Positions 53,178-61,629 of a stretch of DNA of 64,000 nt are shown here, in pieces (position 1 is the first letter of the stretch; every line of letters starts with the position of its first letter). This DNA comes from Caenimonas soli (GTDB lineage Bacteria; Pseudomonadota; Gammaproteobacteria; Burkholderiales; Burkholderiaceae_C). The DNA lies in contig NZ_JABJVV010000024.1 of assembly GCF_013155545.1 (NCBI RefSeq), forward strand, positions 1 to 64,000, given 5' to 3'. The translations under genes were made by a program, and so were the position numbers. The notes beneath the pieces were generated by a model that searched no databases, had not been told where the DNA came from, and was given only the letters and a program-made list of their open reading frames with translations.

Positions 53178-54449
53178 TTGCGGCCGCTTTCCACCGAAGC
53201 TTCATCCCAGGCGCAGGGACCCCTTACGCCGGCCAGTGACAGCTTCGACCCGTTCGATCCGACCTACGTGGTCGATCCCTATCCCATCCTGGCGGAGCTG
53301 CGCGAGAGCGAGCCGGTGTTCTTCTCGCCGCGCATCGGTTCCTGGGTGGTCACACGGTTCGAGACGGTCAAGGCCGTGCTGCGCGACGTGCAGCGCTACT
53401 CGGCCCAGATTGCCTCGGACCCGCTGACGCCGCTGTGCCCGCACGCCCGCGCCATCATCGCCGACTCCGGCTTCAACGTTCCGCCACTGCTGGTCAACAA
53501 CGATCCGCCCTCGCACACCCACTACCGCGCCTTCTTCGGCGCGCCGCTGCAGCGCGAGCGCATCCAGGCCTTGAGGCCTTTCATCCAGGAAACGGTCGAC
53601 GGCTATGTGGGGCGGCTGGCCGCCGGCGCAAAGCCGACCGACCTCGTGACCGGCCTCACCTGGGACGTGCCCGCGTTGGTGCTGTTCAAGCTGCTGGGCG
53701 TGCCGGCGCAAGACGTGCAGCAGGTCAAGAACTGGGCCTCCAGCCGCGTGGTCATGACCTGGGGCCGCCCGACCGAGGCCGAGCAGGTCGCCCTGTCCAC
53801 CGGCGCCGTCGAGTACTACCGCTATGCCCAAGCGCTGGTTCAACAGAAATTCGAGAACCCAACCGACGATTATCTGAGCGATCTCATCCGGCTGCGCGCC
53901 GGTGATGATGCCCAGGCCACGCTGCATGAGATCGCGGCTGTCGCCTTCAACCTGCTGTTCGCCGGCCACGAGACCACGTCCAGCGCCGCGATCAACATGT
54001 TCAAGGTGCTGTTGCCCGACCGCAACCTGTGGAACAAGGTCTGCCGTGGCGAGCAGCCGCTCGCCCAAGTGGTGGAGGAGGCGCTGCGGATCGACCCACC
54101 GGTGCAGGCCTGGCGCCGCCAGGCCAAGGAGGCGGTGGTGCTCGACGGTGTTTCGATCCCCGCCGGCGCCCGCTTGCTGCTCGCATTTGCCTCGGCCAAC
54201 CACGACCCGGATCAGTTCCCCTCGCCGGACACATTCACGCCCGGCCGTCGCAATGCGCTACAGCAGGTGTCATTCGGCGCGGGCACCCATTTCTGCCTCG
54301 GCGCGCCGCTCGCGCGGCTCGAGCTCGAAGTGATGCTGCAAGCCGTGGCCGCGCGATTGCCCGGCCTCGCACTTGTGCCCGGCCAGGAATTCCCCTACAC
54401 GCCCAACACCTCGTTCCGCGCGCTGCGCCGGCTGATGGTGACCTGGTAG
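53178..54449 (+). CDS. Cytochrome P450
   Basis: This is a 423-residue soluble P450. It has the heme loop FGAGTHFCLG with Cys373, an I-helix FAGHETTSS with the proton-relay Thr, and the K-helix EEALR. It starts at TTG 53178 behind AAGGAG. It belongs to a different branch from the CYP199-like pair (7860 and 54958) and is closer to the P450 at 58238. Both share LLFSF/LAFASAN-type segments, and FCLGAPLARLE. The likely reaction is hydroxylation of an alicyclic or terpenoid-like substrate using one of the two ferredoxins. Confidence 0.92.
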   Translation: MRPLSTEASSQAQGPLTPASDSFDPFDPTYVVDPYPILAELRESEPVFFSPRIGSWVVTRFETVKAVLRDVQRYSAQIASDPLTPLCPHARAIIADSGFNVPPLLVNNDPPSHTHYRAFFGAPLQRERIQALRPFIQETVDGYVGRLAAGAKPTDLVTGLTWDVPALVLFKLLGVPAQDVQQVKNWASSRVVMTWGRPTEAEQVALSTGAVEYYRYAQALVQQKFENPTDDYLSDLIRLRAGDDAQATLHEIAAVAFNLLFAGHETTSSAAINMFKVLLPDRNLWNKVCRGEQPLAQVVEEALRIDPPVQAWRRQAKEAVVLDGVSIPAGARLLLAFASANHDPDQFPSPDTFTPGRRNALQQVSFGAGTHFCLGAPLARLELEVMLQAVAARLPGLALVPGQEFPYTPNTSFRALRRLMVTW

Positions 54450-54476
54450 GCCCATTTTTTTCATCGAGACAAAACC

Positions 54477-54932
54477 ATGCGATTCCCGAGACTGCCGGTC
54501 GACGACGAACTGGAGATCCGCTCCCTCTTTGCGCGCTACGGCCACCTGGCCGATGCCGGCGACCCGCTGTTCGTCGAGCTGTTCACGCCCGATGCCACCT
54601 GGACCCGCGAGAACTCGCCGCCCGCCTCGATGGGCGGTTCGGGCCTGCCGCGCGAGACCATGCGCGGCCGCGAGGTGCTGGGCAAGCTGATGGTGGATGT
54701 GATGCAGAAGAAGTTCCGCCAGCGCATGCACCACCAGTTCACCGATTTCTACGTCGAACCGGGCGAGAACGCCGACGACGCGGTGGGCCACGCTCGCGCT
54801 CTGATCACCGACTGGCGCGAAGGCCCCGGCAAGTTCGCCATGTTCGGCCACTATGACCTGCGGTTTCGCCGCACCGCCGACGGCTGGCGCATCTGCGACG
54901 CCTCTGTCTATGTGCTGCCCGACGGCAAATGA
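54477..54932 (+). CDS. SnoaL/NTF2-like protein
   Basis: This is a 151-residue cone-shaped alpha+beta barrel of the SnoaL-like 4 type. It opens LPVDDELEIRSLFARYGHLAD, followed by LFTPDATWTRE and a late HYDLRFRRTADGWRICD. Such proteins act as isomerases, cyclases, hydratases or small ligand-binding proteins in steroid, polyketide and terpenoid pathways. It lies between two P450 genes in the P6 operon, so it probably handles a P450 product. No specific activity can be assigned. Confidence 0.88.
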   Translation: MRFPRLPVDDELEIRSLFARYGHLADAGDPLFVELFTPDATWTRENSPPASMGGSGLPRETMRGREVLGKLMVDVMQKKFRQRMHHQFTDFYVEPGENADDAVGHARALITDWREGPGKFAMFGHYDLRFRRTADGWRICDASVYVLPDGK

Positions 54933-54957
54933 ATCGCCCCCAACAACAGGAGAAGCC

Positions 54958-56166
54958 ATGACCGCCACGCTAGCCCAAGCCGCGCCCGATGCGCCGGTGC
55001 TCGACGAAGACCCGTTTTCAGACGAGAACATCGCCAATCCCTACCCTTTCTTCGTGCGCCTGCGCGAAATGGCGCCCGCCGTCTTCATCCAGCCCCATAG
55101 CTATTACGCGGTGGGCCGGCACGAGGAGGCCGGTATCGTTGCCAGTGACTACGCGCGCTTCAGCACGACCGGAGGCGTCGGCCTGAGCGACATCCGCAAG
55201 CCCGGCGCCTGGCGGCCGCGCAGCCCGATCACCGAGATCGACCCGCCGGACCACACCCGGGTGCGCGCCGCCCTGCAGAAAATCCTGTCGCCGCTGGTGG
55301 TCAAGACCTGGCGCGACAAGTTCGCCCAGCGCGCCGAAGAAGTGGCCGAGCGCGCGGTGGCAAAGGGCCGTGTCGATGGCGTGGCCGACATTTCGGAAGC
55401 GTTCGTGCTGCAGGCCTTCCCCGAAGTTCTGGGTGTCGACGTGCCGCCCGAGCGCATCAAGCAGACCGGCGAGCTCAACTTCAACCAGCTCGGGCCGAAC
55501 AACGAGCGGCTGAAACGCGCCACGGAGCGGACGGCGCCGATCATGGAGTGGTACGCGCAGGTGCTGCAGCGCGAGTACATGCTGCCCGGTGGCTTCGGCG
55601 AGAAGATCTACCTGGCGGAGGATGCGGGCGAGTTCGACCCCGGCACGGCGGCGCCGCATGTGCGCACCTTTTTCCGCGCCGGCGTGGACACCACGATGGC
55701 CGGCATCGGATCGACATTGAAGCTGCTGTCGGAGAACCCGGGCCAGTTCGCGCTGGTCAAGGCCGATCCGGCCCGGATCAAGGGCGCTTTCGAGGAGGCA
55801 CTGCGCATGGAATCGCCGGCGCAAGTGATGTTCCGGGTCACGACGGCCGATACTGTACTGGGCGGCGTGAAGCTGCGCGCCGACACCAAGGTGGGCTACC
55901 ACATGGGCGCCGCCAACCGCGATCCGCGCCAGTGGCCCGACCCTGACCGCTTCGACGTGACCCGCCAGACCACGGGTGTGCACCGTTCATTCGGTTTTGG
56001 CGCCCATGTCTGCATCGGACAGATGATCGCGCGGCTCGAAGCAGAAAGCATCCTGGGCGCGATCATCCGGCGTGTTCGCGCGATCGAGCCGGATGGCAAG
56101 GCGGAATGGCGGCCGGTAAATACACTGCGCACCCTGGATAGCCTGCCGTTGCAGCTGCGAACCTAG
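54958..56166 (+). CDS. Cytochrome P450, CYP199-like
   Basis: This is a 402-residue P450 closely related to the one at 7860 throughout, including the shared LQKILSP(L/I)VV, the MLPGGFGE and FGxGAHxCIGQMIARLEAE blocks. The heme cysteine is Cys352 in FGFGAHVCIG, the I-helix has RAGVDTT, and the K-helix is EEALR. AGGAG precedes ATG 54958. Two related CYP199-like enzymes under the same operator family may attack successive positions or different substrates of one class, such as para-substituted aromatic acids. Confidence 0.93.
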   Translation: MTATLAQAAPDAPVLDEDPFSDENIANPYPFFVRLREMAPAVFIQPHSYYAVGRHEEAGIVASDYARFSTTGGVGLSDIRKPGAWRPRSPITEIDPPDHTRVRAALQKILSPLVVKTWRDKFAQRAEEVAERAVAKGRVDGVADISEAFVLQAFPEVLGVDVPPERIKQTGELNFNQLGPNNERLKRATERTAPIMEWYAQVLQREYMLPGGFGEKIYLAEDAGEFDPGTAAPHVRTFFRAGVDTTMAGIGSTLKLLSENPGQFALVKADPARIKGAFEEALRMESPAQVMFRVTTADTVLGGVKLRADTKVGYHMGAANRDPRQWPDPDRFDVTRQTTGVHRSFGFGAHVCIGQMIARLEAESILGAIIRRVRAIEPDGKAEWRPVNTLRTLDSLPLQLRT

Positions 56167-56185
56167 GGGTCCGCGCGGCGGGAAT

Positions 56186-56231
56186 GTCCCCTCGCATGGG
56201 GACTGACGCCCGGCGGGGCACTGGGGATACT
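56186..56231 (+). promoter_or_regulatory. Promoter P7 with palindromic operator (motif I)
   Basis: This is a perfect GTCCCC-N6-GGGGAC (56186-56203), then -35 CTGACG (56203-56208). The -10 GATACT (56226-56231) follows after 17 bases. It lies 20 bases after the P450 stop, with the binding-protein gene starting about 50 bases downstream of the predicted transcript start. Confidence 0.82.
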
Positions 56232-56287
56232 GATTTCACACAGGCTGGCCAGAGTGCCGCCCGAAGTTCATTCACCGGAGACATCTC

Positions 56288-57418
56288 ATGATCGTTCATC
56301 GCAGAACCGCCCTGGCGGCCGCCGCTCTCCTCGCCTTCAGCGGCCTGGCTTTCGGCCAGGTCAAGGAAATCCCCGTCGGCGTCATGAATGCCATGACGGG
56401 CAACTACGCTTTCGGCGGTGTGCCGATCCAGAACGGCATGAAGCTGGCGCTGGAGGAAGCCAACGCTGCCGGCCTGCCCGGCGGCGCGAAGTTCAAAGTC
56501 ACTGAGGGCGATACCGCCGGCGAGAAGGGCCAGACCATCAGCCTGGTCAACCAGTTCGCCAAGCGCGACAACGCGATGCTGATCCTTGGCCCCACGACAA
56601 GCGGAGAAGCCCTGGCTGGAGCGCCCGTGGCCAACGAGCTGCAGGTGCCCATGCTCGCGATCGGCAGCTCGCCGGGTATCCCGGCCACGGGGCCCTGGGC
56701 GTTCAAGATCCAGGCCACGCCCGTGGACATCATGAACTTCCTGGGCAAGCTGGCCGTGGAGAAGCTGGGCATCAAGCGCGTCATCACGGCCATCGACCAG
56801 AGCAACGACGGCTACGTCGGCCAGAAGGACGCGCTGGTCAGCTACCTGAGGGCCGCGGGCGTCACCATCGTGGCCGACGAGAAGTTCGTCGCTTCTGACA
56901 GCAACTTCCTGGCGCTGGCCACCAAGATCGCGACCTCGCAGACCGACGCCGTCTTCATCGCGGCGCCGGCGGAAGTGGCGGCCAACCTGATCATCCAGAT
57001 CCGCCAGGCCGGGCTGGACCCCAAGGTGAAGTTCATCGGCCCGTCGACCTTCGGCTCCCTGGGCTTCATCAAGGCCGGCGGCAAGGCGGTGGAAGCCACC
57101 TACATCGTGTCCGACTACTCGCCCAACGCCACCTCGCCACTGAACACCGCCTTCATCAACGCCTACAAGGCCAAGTACAAGGCCGCGCCGGACAACTGGG
57201 CCGCGATGGGCTATGCGCTGGGCACCGTCGCCGTCCAAGCCGTGCGCAACGCCGGTCCCAACCCCGACCGCACCAAGATTCGCGATGCGATGGCCAAGCT
57301 CAACAAGGTGCCGATGGTGCTGGGCAACGGCACGTGGAGCTTGGACGAGAAGCGCAACCCGAGCTATGGCGGCGTGCTGCTGCAGGTGAAGGACGGGAAC
57401 TTCGTCACGGTGCAGTGA
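56288..57418 (+). CDS. LIV-type ABC substrate-binding protein
   Basis: This is a 376-residue periplasmic binding protein with a signal peptide ending near residue 23 (FG before QVKE). The mature part starts EIPVGVMNAMTGNYAFGGVP, and NEEANAAGLPGGAKF-like and GPTTSGEALAGAPVANEL segments follow. It is monocistronic behind P7 and ends at a REP-like hairpin. The LivHMGF set at 49719-53027 and the partial pair at 62717-64000 both lack an adjacent receptor, so it may serve either. Confidence 0.92.
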   Translation: MIVHRRTALAAAALLAFSGLAFGQVKEIPVGVMNAMTGNYAFGGVPIQNGMKLALEEANAAGLPGGAKFKVTEGDTAGEKGQTISLVNQFAKRDNAMLILGPTTSGEALAGAPVANELQVPMLAIGSSPGIPATGPWAFKIQATPVDIMNFLGKLAVEKLGIKRVITAIDQSNDGYVGQKDALVSYLRAAGVTIVADEKFVASDSNFLALATKIATSQTDAVFIAAPAEVAANLIIQIRQAGLDPKVKFIGPSTFGSLGFIKAGGKAVEATYIVSDYSPNATSPLNTAFINAYKAKYKAAPDNWAAMGYALGTVAVQAVRNAGPNPDRTKIRDAMAKLNKVPMVLGNGTWSLDEKRNPSYGGVLLQVKDGNFVTVQ

Positions 57419-57420
57419 CG

Positions 57421-57457
57421 AGGCAGTCATCCCGGGCTTGACCCGGGATCCATGCCT
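57421..57457. terminator. REP-like hairpin between convergent genes
   Basis: ATCCCGGG (57429-57436) and CCCGGGAT (57442-57449) form a perfect eight-base stem around a CTTGA loop. The outer AGGCA (57421-57425) also pairs with TGCCT (57453-57457). The core 57426-57454 is the third copy of the REP-like unit seen at 390-459. It overlaps the last bases of the leftward SDR gene and probably ends transcripts from both sides. Confidence 0.7.
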
Positions 57458-58241
57458 AGGCCGTCATTCCGCCGTCGACGTTGTACACACCACCCGTGAT
57501 GAAGCTGGCCTGCGGCCCCAGCAGCCAGAGCACCAGGTTGGCCACTTCGTCGGCAGTGGCGGCACGGCCCAGGGGCTGGTTGGCGAAGTGCTGCTTCAGC
57601 GCGAGCTCGACTTCCTCCTCGCTGCGGCCATCAATGCGGAAAGTACTGCGCAATAAGGGCGTGTCAATCGGACCGGGGCAAATCACGTTGATGCGGATGC
57701 CATGCGGCGCGAACTCCAGCGCGGCCTGCTGCGTCATGCGGATCACGGCCGCCTTGGAAGCGCCGTAGACACCCAGGCCGGCATCGGCGCGGCTGCTGCG
57801 CTGGCCGGAGACCGACGAGGTGTTGACCATGACGCCGCCGCCCTGCGCGCGCATCACTTTGCCCACGGCCTGCATTCCCAGCAGGACACCACGAACATTG
57901 ATGGCGAAGATTCGCTCGAAGTCCGCCATGCTGAAATCCAGCAGCGGGCCCTGCGGCCCGACGATGGCGGCGTTGTTGTGGAACAGGTCGACGCGGCCGA
58001 AGCGCTGCACCACGGCATTCGTGTAGCGCTGGACATCCGCCTCATTCGCCACGTCCGCCTGGACTGCAAAGGCGCGGGCGGGGTCCAACCCGCTCATCCC
58101 CCGGTCCAGCGACAGCGCATCGCGGTCCACGATAGCGACCTTCGCGCCCGCCGCCAGCAGCTGGCGCACCAGGGCCAGCCCGACCCCGCTCGCCCCGCCG
58201 GTGACGACGGCGACTTTACCCTCGAACTCCGCCGCGCTCAT
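57456..58241 (-). CDS. Short-chain dehydrogenase/reductase
   Basis: This is a classical SDR of 261 residues with TGGASGVG, NNAA (residues 90-93) and YGASK, and the ending ASFITGGVYNVDGGMT. The Asp of IVDRD suggests NAD(H). It overlaps the upstream P450 gene by four bases and is the last gene of the leftward P8 operon. It probably oxidises the alcohol formed by that P450. Confidence 0.92.
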   Translation of the reverse strand: MSAAEFEGKVAVVTGGASGVGLALVRQLLAAGAKVAIVDRDALSLDRGMSGLDPARAFAVQADVANEADVQRYTNAVVQRFGRVDLFHNNAAIVGPQGPLLDFSMADFERIFAINVRGVLLGMQAVGKVMRAQGGGVMVNTSSVSGQRSSRADAGLGVYGASKAAVIRMTQQAALEFAPHGIRINVICPGPIDTPLLRSTFRIDGRSEEEVELALKQHFANQPLGRAATADEVANLVLWLLGPQASFITGGVYNVDGGMTA

Positions 58242-59512
58242 TGCAGCACCACCGGCAGTGCGCTGGGTGCGCGGAACACGAAGGTGTGCATGTGCCTGGC
58301 CTCGTCAGGTTGGGCGAGCTTCATCTTGGGGAAGCGCTTGGCGAATTCCTCGAACACGATCTTCATCTCCAGCCGCGCCAGCGGCGCGCCCAGGCAGAAG
58401 TGCACGCCATTGCCGAAAGTAAGCTGCTTGCGCGCGTTCTTGCGGCGGATATCGAAACGGTGCGGGTTCTCGAACACGTCCTCGTCGCGGTTGGCGGACG
58501 CGAACGACAGCATGATTCTTGCGCCGGCAGGGATCTTGACGCCTCGGAATTCGACGTCTTCCAGCGCGGTACGCCGCCAGCCGATCACCGCACCCGCATA
58601 GCGCATGCCCTCTTCCACCGTGTTCGCGGCCAGCGACGGGTCGGCGCACAGCGCTTGCCACTGGTCCGGGTTTTGCAGCAGCGTACGGAAGGTGTTGGTG
58701 AGCTGGTTGGTTGTGGTCTCGTGGCCGGCGAAGGCGACGCCGAAGGTGTGGTTGGTGGCCTCGCCCAGGCTCATGACCGAATCGTCGCCGTTACGAATGG
58801 CCAGGATGCGGCTGGTGAAGTCGTCGCGCGGATTCTTCAGGCGGTCGTGGACCATGGCGCTGCAGTATTGCCAATACGCCACCATGTTCTTCGCGCCGAC
58901 GATCTGCTGCTCATAGGTTGACGGGCTGAAGTCGATCACGCTACGCATACCCGCCCACTTCTTGACATGGGGAATGTCGGCTTCGGGGATACCCAGCAGC
59001 TTGAACACCACCCGGGCCGGCAGCTCGTAGTTCACGTCGCGCAGCAGGTCGACATCGTCCTTGCCGTCGATGCGATCCATGGCCTCGGCCACAAGCGAGC
59101 GGATATGCGGCTCGAGCTTGATGAAGTCGCGCAGATTCAGCACTTGGCCCGTCACTCCGCGGATGCGCCTGTGCACGTCGCCGTCCAGACTGGAATGGGC
59201 GCCGGTTGGCGCATAGCCCCCCTCCTTCAGGATGGCCAGGGCATCCGGGTGCATGGGCGTGACCGGCAGCGAGGTGTTGCGCGCCGAGAAACGCTGGCCG
59301 TCATGCAGCACCGCGTACACGTCTTCGTATCTGGTGAGGACCCAGTAGCCGATCTCTTCGGACCAGAACACCGGTTCATGCCGGCGCTGCTGCTCCAGCG
59401 CGGCATGCAGCTCGGGTCGGTAGTAGGGCTTGAAGCTCTCGGCGGCGGTGCTGGCCGCGTCGACAGCGCCCGCCGCATGGAAGGGACAGCCTGTGATGGT
59501 GTTCATATCCAT
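58238..59512 (-). CDS. Cytochrome P450
   Basis: This is a 424-residue P450. The heme loop is FGNGVHFCLG with Cys373, the I-helix FAGHETTTN and the K-helix EEGMR. ATG 59512 is used; the second Met two codons later is possible. It lies in one operon with a ferredoxin, a VOC protein, DUF3237 and three SDRs. Four P450s with two ferredoxins in the window point to sequential oxidations of one carbon skeleton. Confidence 0.92.
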   Translation of the reverse strand: MDMNTITGCPFHAAGAVDAASTAAESFKPYYRPELHAALEQQRRHEPVFWSEEIGYWVLTRYEDVYAVLHDGQRFSARNTSLPVTPMHPDALAILKEGGYAPTGAHSSLDGDVHRRIRGVTGQVLNLRDFIKLEPHIRSLVAEAMDRIDGKDDVDLLRDVNYELPARVVFKLLGIPEADIPHVKKWAGMRSVIDFSPSTYEQQIVGAKNMVAYWQYCSAMVHDRLKNPRDDFTSRILAIRNGDDSVMSLGEATNHTFGVAFAGHETTTNQLTNTFRTLLQNPDQWQALCADPSLAANTVEEGMRYAGAVIGWRRTALEDVEFRGVKIPAGARIMLSFASANRDEDVFENPHRFDIRRKNARKQLTFGNGVHFCLGAPLARLEMKIVFEEFAKRFPKMKLAQPDEARHMHTFVFRAPSALPVVLQ

Positions 59513-59516
59513 TTCT

Positions 59517-60290
59517 TTAGCGCATCAACATGCCGCCGTTGACATCCAGCGTCGAGCCGGTAACGAAAGCTCCACCGGGCGAAACCAGATAGGAAACGGC
59601 GGCGGCGATTTCCTCGGGCAGGCCGATGCGGCCGAGCGGCACGGCGGCGGTGCCCAGGTATTTCTGGTCGCCGTGGCCGGGGGCCACGGTCTGGTGCAGC
59701 ATCGGTGTGTCGATCGGTCCCGGCGCGATGGTGTTGACGGTGATGCCCAGCGGCGCGGCTTCGCGCGCGGCCACCTTGGACAGCGCGAGCACGGCACCCT
59801 TGGACGCGCTGTAGGCCGCACCACTTTGCATGCCGCCCATCTGGCCCGCCAGCGAAGCGACGGTGACGATGCGGCCCTGCGCTACTGGCGTGGAGCCGGC
59901 GCGGCGCAGCATCTCGCGCACGCAGATGAATGTGCCGCCGGCGTTGACCTGCATCACGCGATCCCACTCCTGCAGCGTGATGTCGACCGTGGGCAGGCGC
60001 CCGGGCGTTGGGTTGCTGCTGAGGATTCCGGCGAAGCAGACGAGCACCGTGACGGCGCCCACGCGCTCTTGCACGGTATCGAACGCGGCGTGCACGTTGG
60101 CTTCGTCGGTCACGTCGCAACGCAACCCGATATGGCCCTTGCCGGGCAGGCTGTGCGCCGCGAAAGCGGCGCTGTCCGCGTTGAGGTCGGCGATGGCGAC
60201 GGCCAGGCCGTCCTCGGCCAGCCGCCGCGCGCTGGCCAGGCCGAGCCCGCTGGCGCCGCCGGTGATGAGTGCAACACGCATGGGATCCAT
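59517..60290 (-). CDS. Short-chain dehydrogenase/reductase with altered NNAG motif
   Basis: This is a 257-residue SDR with TGGASGLG and the catalytic YSASK. The structural NNAG motif is replaced by CFAG (in TVLVCFAGILSSN). The ending AFVTGSTLDVNGGML is intact. Loss of the first Asn pair is unusual and could affect cofactor binding or stability. It starts 17 bases after the previous SDR and ends four bases before the P450 gene. ATG 60281 is an alternative start. Confidence 0.88.
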   Translation of the reverse strand: MDPMRVALITGGASGLGLASARRLAEDGLAVAIADLNADSAAFAAHSLPGKGHIGLRCDVTDEANVHAAFDTVQERVGAVTVLVCFAGILSSNPTPGRLPTVDITLQEWDRVMQVNAGGTFICVREMLRRAGSTPVAQGRIVTVASLAGQMGGMQSGAAYSASKGAVLALSKVAAREAAPLGITVNTIAPGPIDTPMLHQTVAPGHGDQKYLGTAAVPLGRIGLPEEIAAAVSYLVSPGGAFVTGSTLDVNGGMLMR

Positions 60291-60307
60291 CCGTCTTTAA
60301 AAGGGAT

Positions 60308-61096
60308 TCACTGGTCAGGGTGGGCGTCCACCCAGCACTGCACCAGCGGGTTGCTGATATAGGCGCTGGTGGTCTGGCCGCCGTCCACCGCCAGCACCTG
60401 GCCGGTCACGAAACCTGCGTCGTCGCTGCACAGGAAGGCCGCGGCGCCCGCGATCTCCTCGGGCCGGCCCGGCCGACCCATCGGTGTGGTGCCCACGATG
60501 GTGGCGTAGAAGCGCGCCGTGTTCAGCCGGTCCGTGGTCTGCGGCGTGGCGATGATTCCGGGGGCGATTGCGTTGACGCGCAAGCCCTGGTCCGCGTAGT
60601 CGGCCGCGAGGTTGCGGGTGAGGCCGATCACGCCTGCCTTGGCCATCGAGTACACGGCCTGGCGGCGATAGCCGACTACCCCCAGCGAAGAGGCAATGTT
60701 GAGCACGACGCCCTGGGCCTTGACCAGCTCGGAGAGGGCCGCGCGCGTGATCATGAAGGTGGTCTTGAGATTGATGTCCAGCCACTTGTCGTAGTCGGCA
60801 TCGCTGGTCTCGTGGAACGGCGGGCAGTTGCCCAGCCCCGCATTGTTGACCAGCACGCGCACGCCGCCGAAGTAGCCTATGCAGGCCTGCACGATGCGCG
60901 CGGCCGCGTCGACGGCCGTGACGTCCTGCACCAGCGTGCGCAGCGTACCCGAAGCCGGTAGCGATTGCAGCGATCCGGCGTGGATGTCCACCGCCAGCAC
61001 CTTCGCGCCCTCTTCGTGCAGTCGTAAAGCAATCGCGCGGCCGATGCCGGAGCCGGCGGCGGTGACGATGGCGGGCCGGCCCTCAAAGCGCAGCAT
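60308..61096 (-). CDS. Short-chain dehydrogenase/reductase
   Basis: This is a 262-residue SDR with TAAGSGIG (Ala in place of the usual first Gly), NNAG and YSMAK, ending GFVTGQVLAVDGGQTTSAY. It is a close paralogue of the SDR at 48937 in the central block. It probably acts on a hydroxylated intermediate of the P8 pathway. It lies 58 bases after the DUF3237 gene. Confidence 0.9.
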   Translation of the reverse strand: MLRFEGRPAIVTAAGSGIGRAIALRLHEEGAKVLAVDIHAGSLQSLPASGTLRTLVQDVTAVDAAARIVQACIGYFGGVRVLVNNAGLGNCPPFHETSDADYDKWLDINLKTTFMITRAALSELVKAQGVVLNIASSLGVVGYRRQAVYSMAKAGVIGLTRNLAADYADQGLRVNAIAPGIIATPQTTDRLNTARFYATIVGTTPMGRPGRPEEIAGAAAFLCSDDAGFVTGQVLAVDGGQTTSAYISNPLVQCWVDAHPDQ

Positions 61097-61154
61097 CAGG
61101 AAACCTCCGTGCTGCGCACTGCGGTGCTATGAGCCTTGGGAGCGGCCCGGCGTC

Positions 61155-61622
61155 TCATATCACTTCCCAGATGTCGTACACCGGGCCATTGGGCTCACGC
61201 GTTCCGGTGCCGACGGCGACCTTGTCGTTGAGCCATTTCAGCGCGGGCGCCGCGGTCTCGAACTGCACCAGCACACGGAAGTAGTCCGCGCCCTGGGGGA
61301 TGGGCTCGCGGTTGACGATCTTGCGCATGATCTCGGGCGTGGGCCCGTTGCGCCGGCCGTTGTAGGTCATATAGATCAGCTCGCCGGCCTCGGTTTCCAG
61401 CATGAGGCGAACGTCCAGGTGCAGGCCGCCGTCCGGACGCTCCAGCACCACGTCGGCGCCGCCCGGCAACACCTTGCCGCGCAAGCGCTCGCCTTCGAAC
61501 CGCCCACCGCTGACGCACATCACGCGCCGGGTGTAGCCATGCGGCACGGCGCCCACCAGCTGGGGCGGCGCGTCTACTTCCGCCTTGATGGTGAACAGGG
61601 GTTTCAGCTCGATCGGCGTCAT
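61155..61622 (-). CDS. DUF3237 family protein
   Basis: This is a 155-residue paralogue of the protein at 11560. It shares the Gly-rich core GGRFEGERLRGKVLPGGADV, the DVRLMLETEAGELIYMTYNG segment and the WLNDKVAVGTG ending. The function is unknown. It starts seven bases after the VOC gene, so the two are probably co-translated. Both DUF3237 genes of the window lie near a ferredoxin and SDR genes, which argues for a role in the oxygenase pathway. Confidence 0.87.
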   Translation of the reverse strand: MTPIELKPLFTIKAEVDAPPQLVGAVPHGYTRRVMCVSGGRFEGERLRGKVLPGGADVVLERPDGGLHLDVRLMLETEAGELIYMTYNGRRNGPTPEIMRKIVNREPIPQGADYFRVLVQFETAAPALKWLNDKVAVGTGTREPNGPVYDIWEVI

Positions 61623-61629
61623 GGTGTCC

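Noticed and set aside
57461-57471. A further REP-like copy starting GTCATTCCGCC
   Set aside because: It has no matching second arm or CTTGA loop and lies within the end of the SDR coding sequence; probably coincidence.
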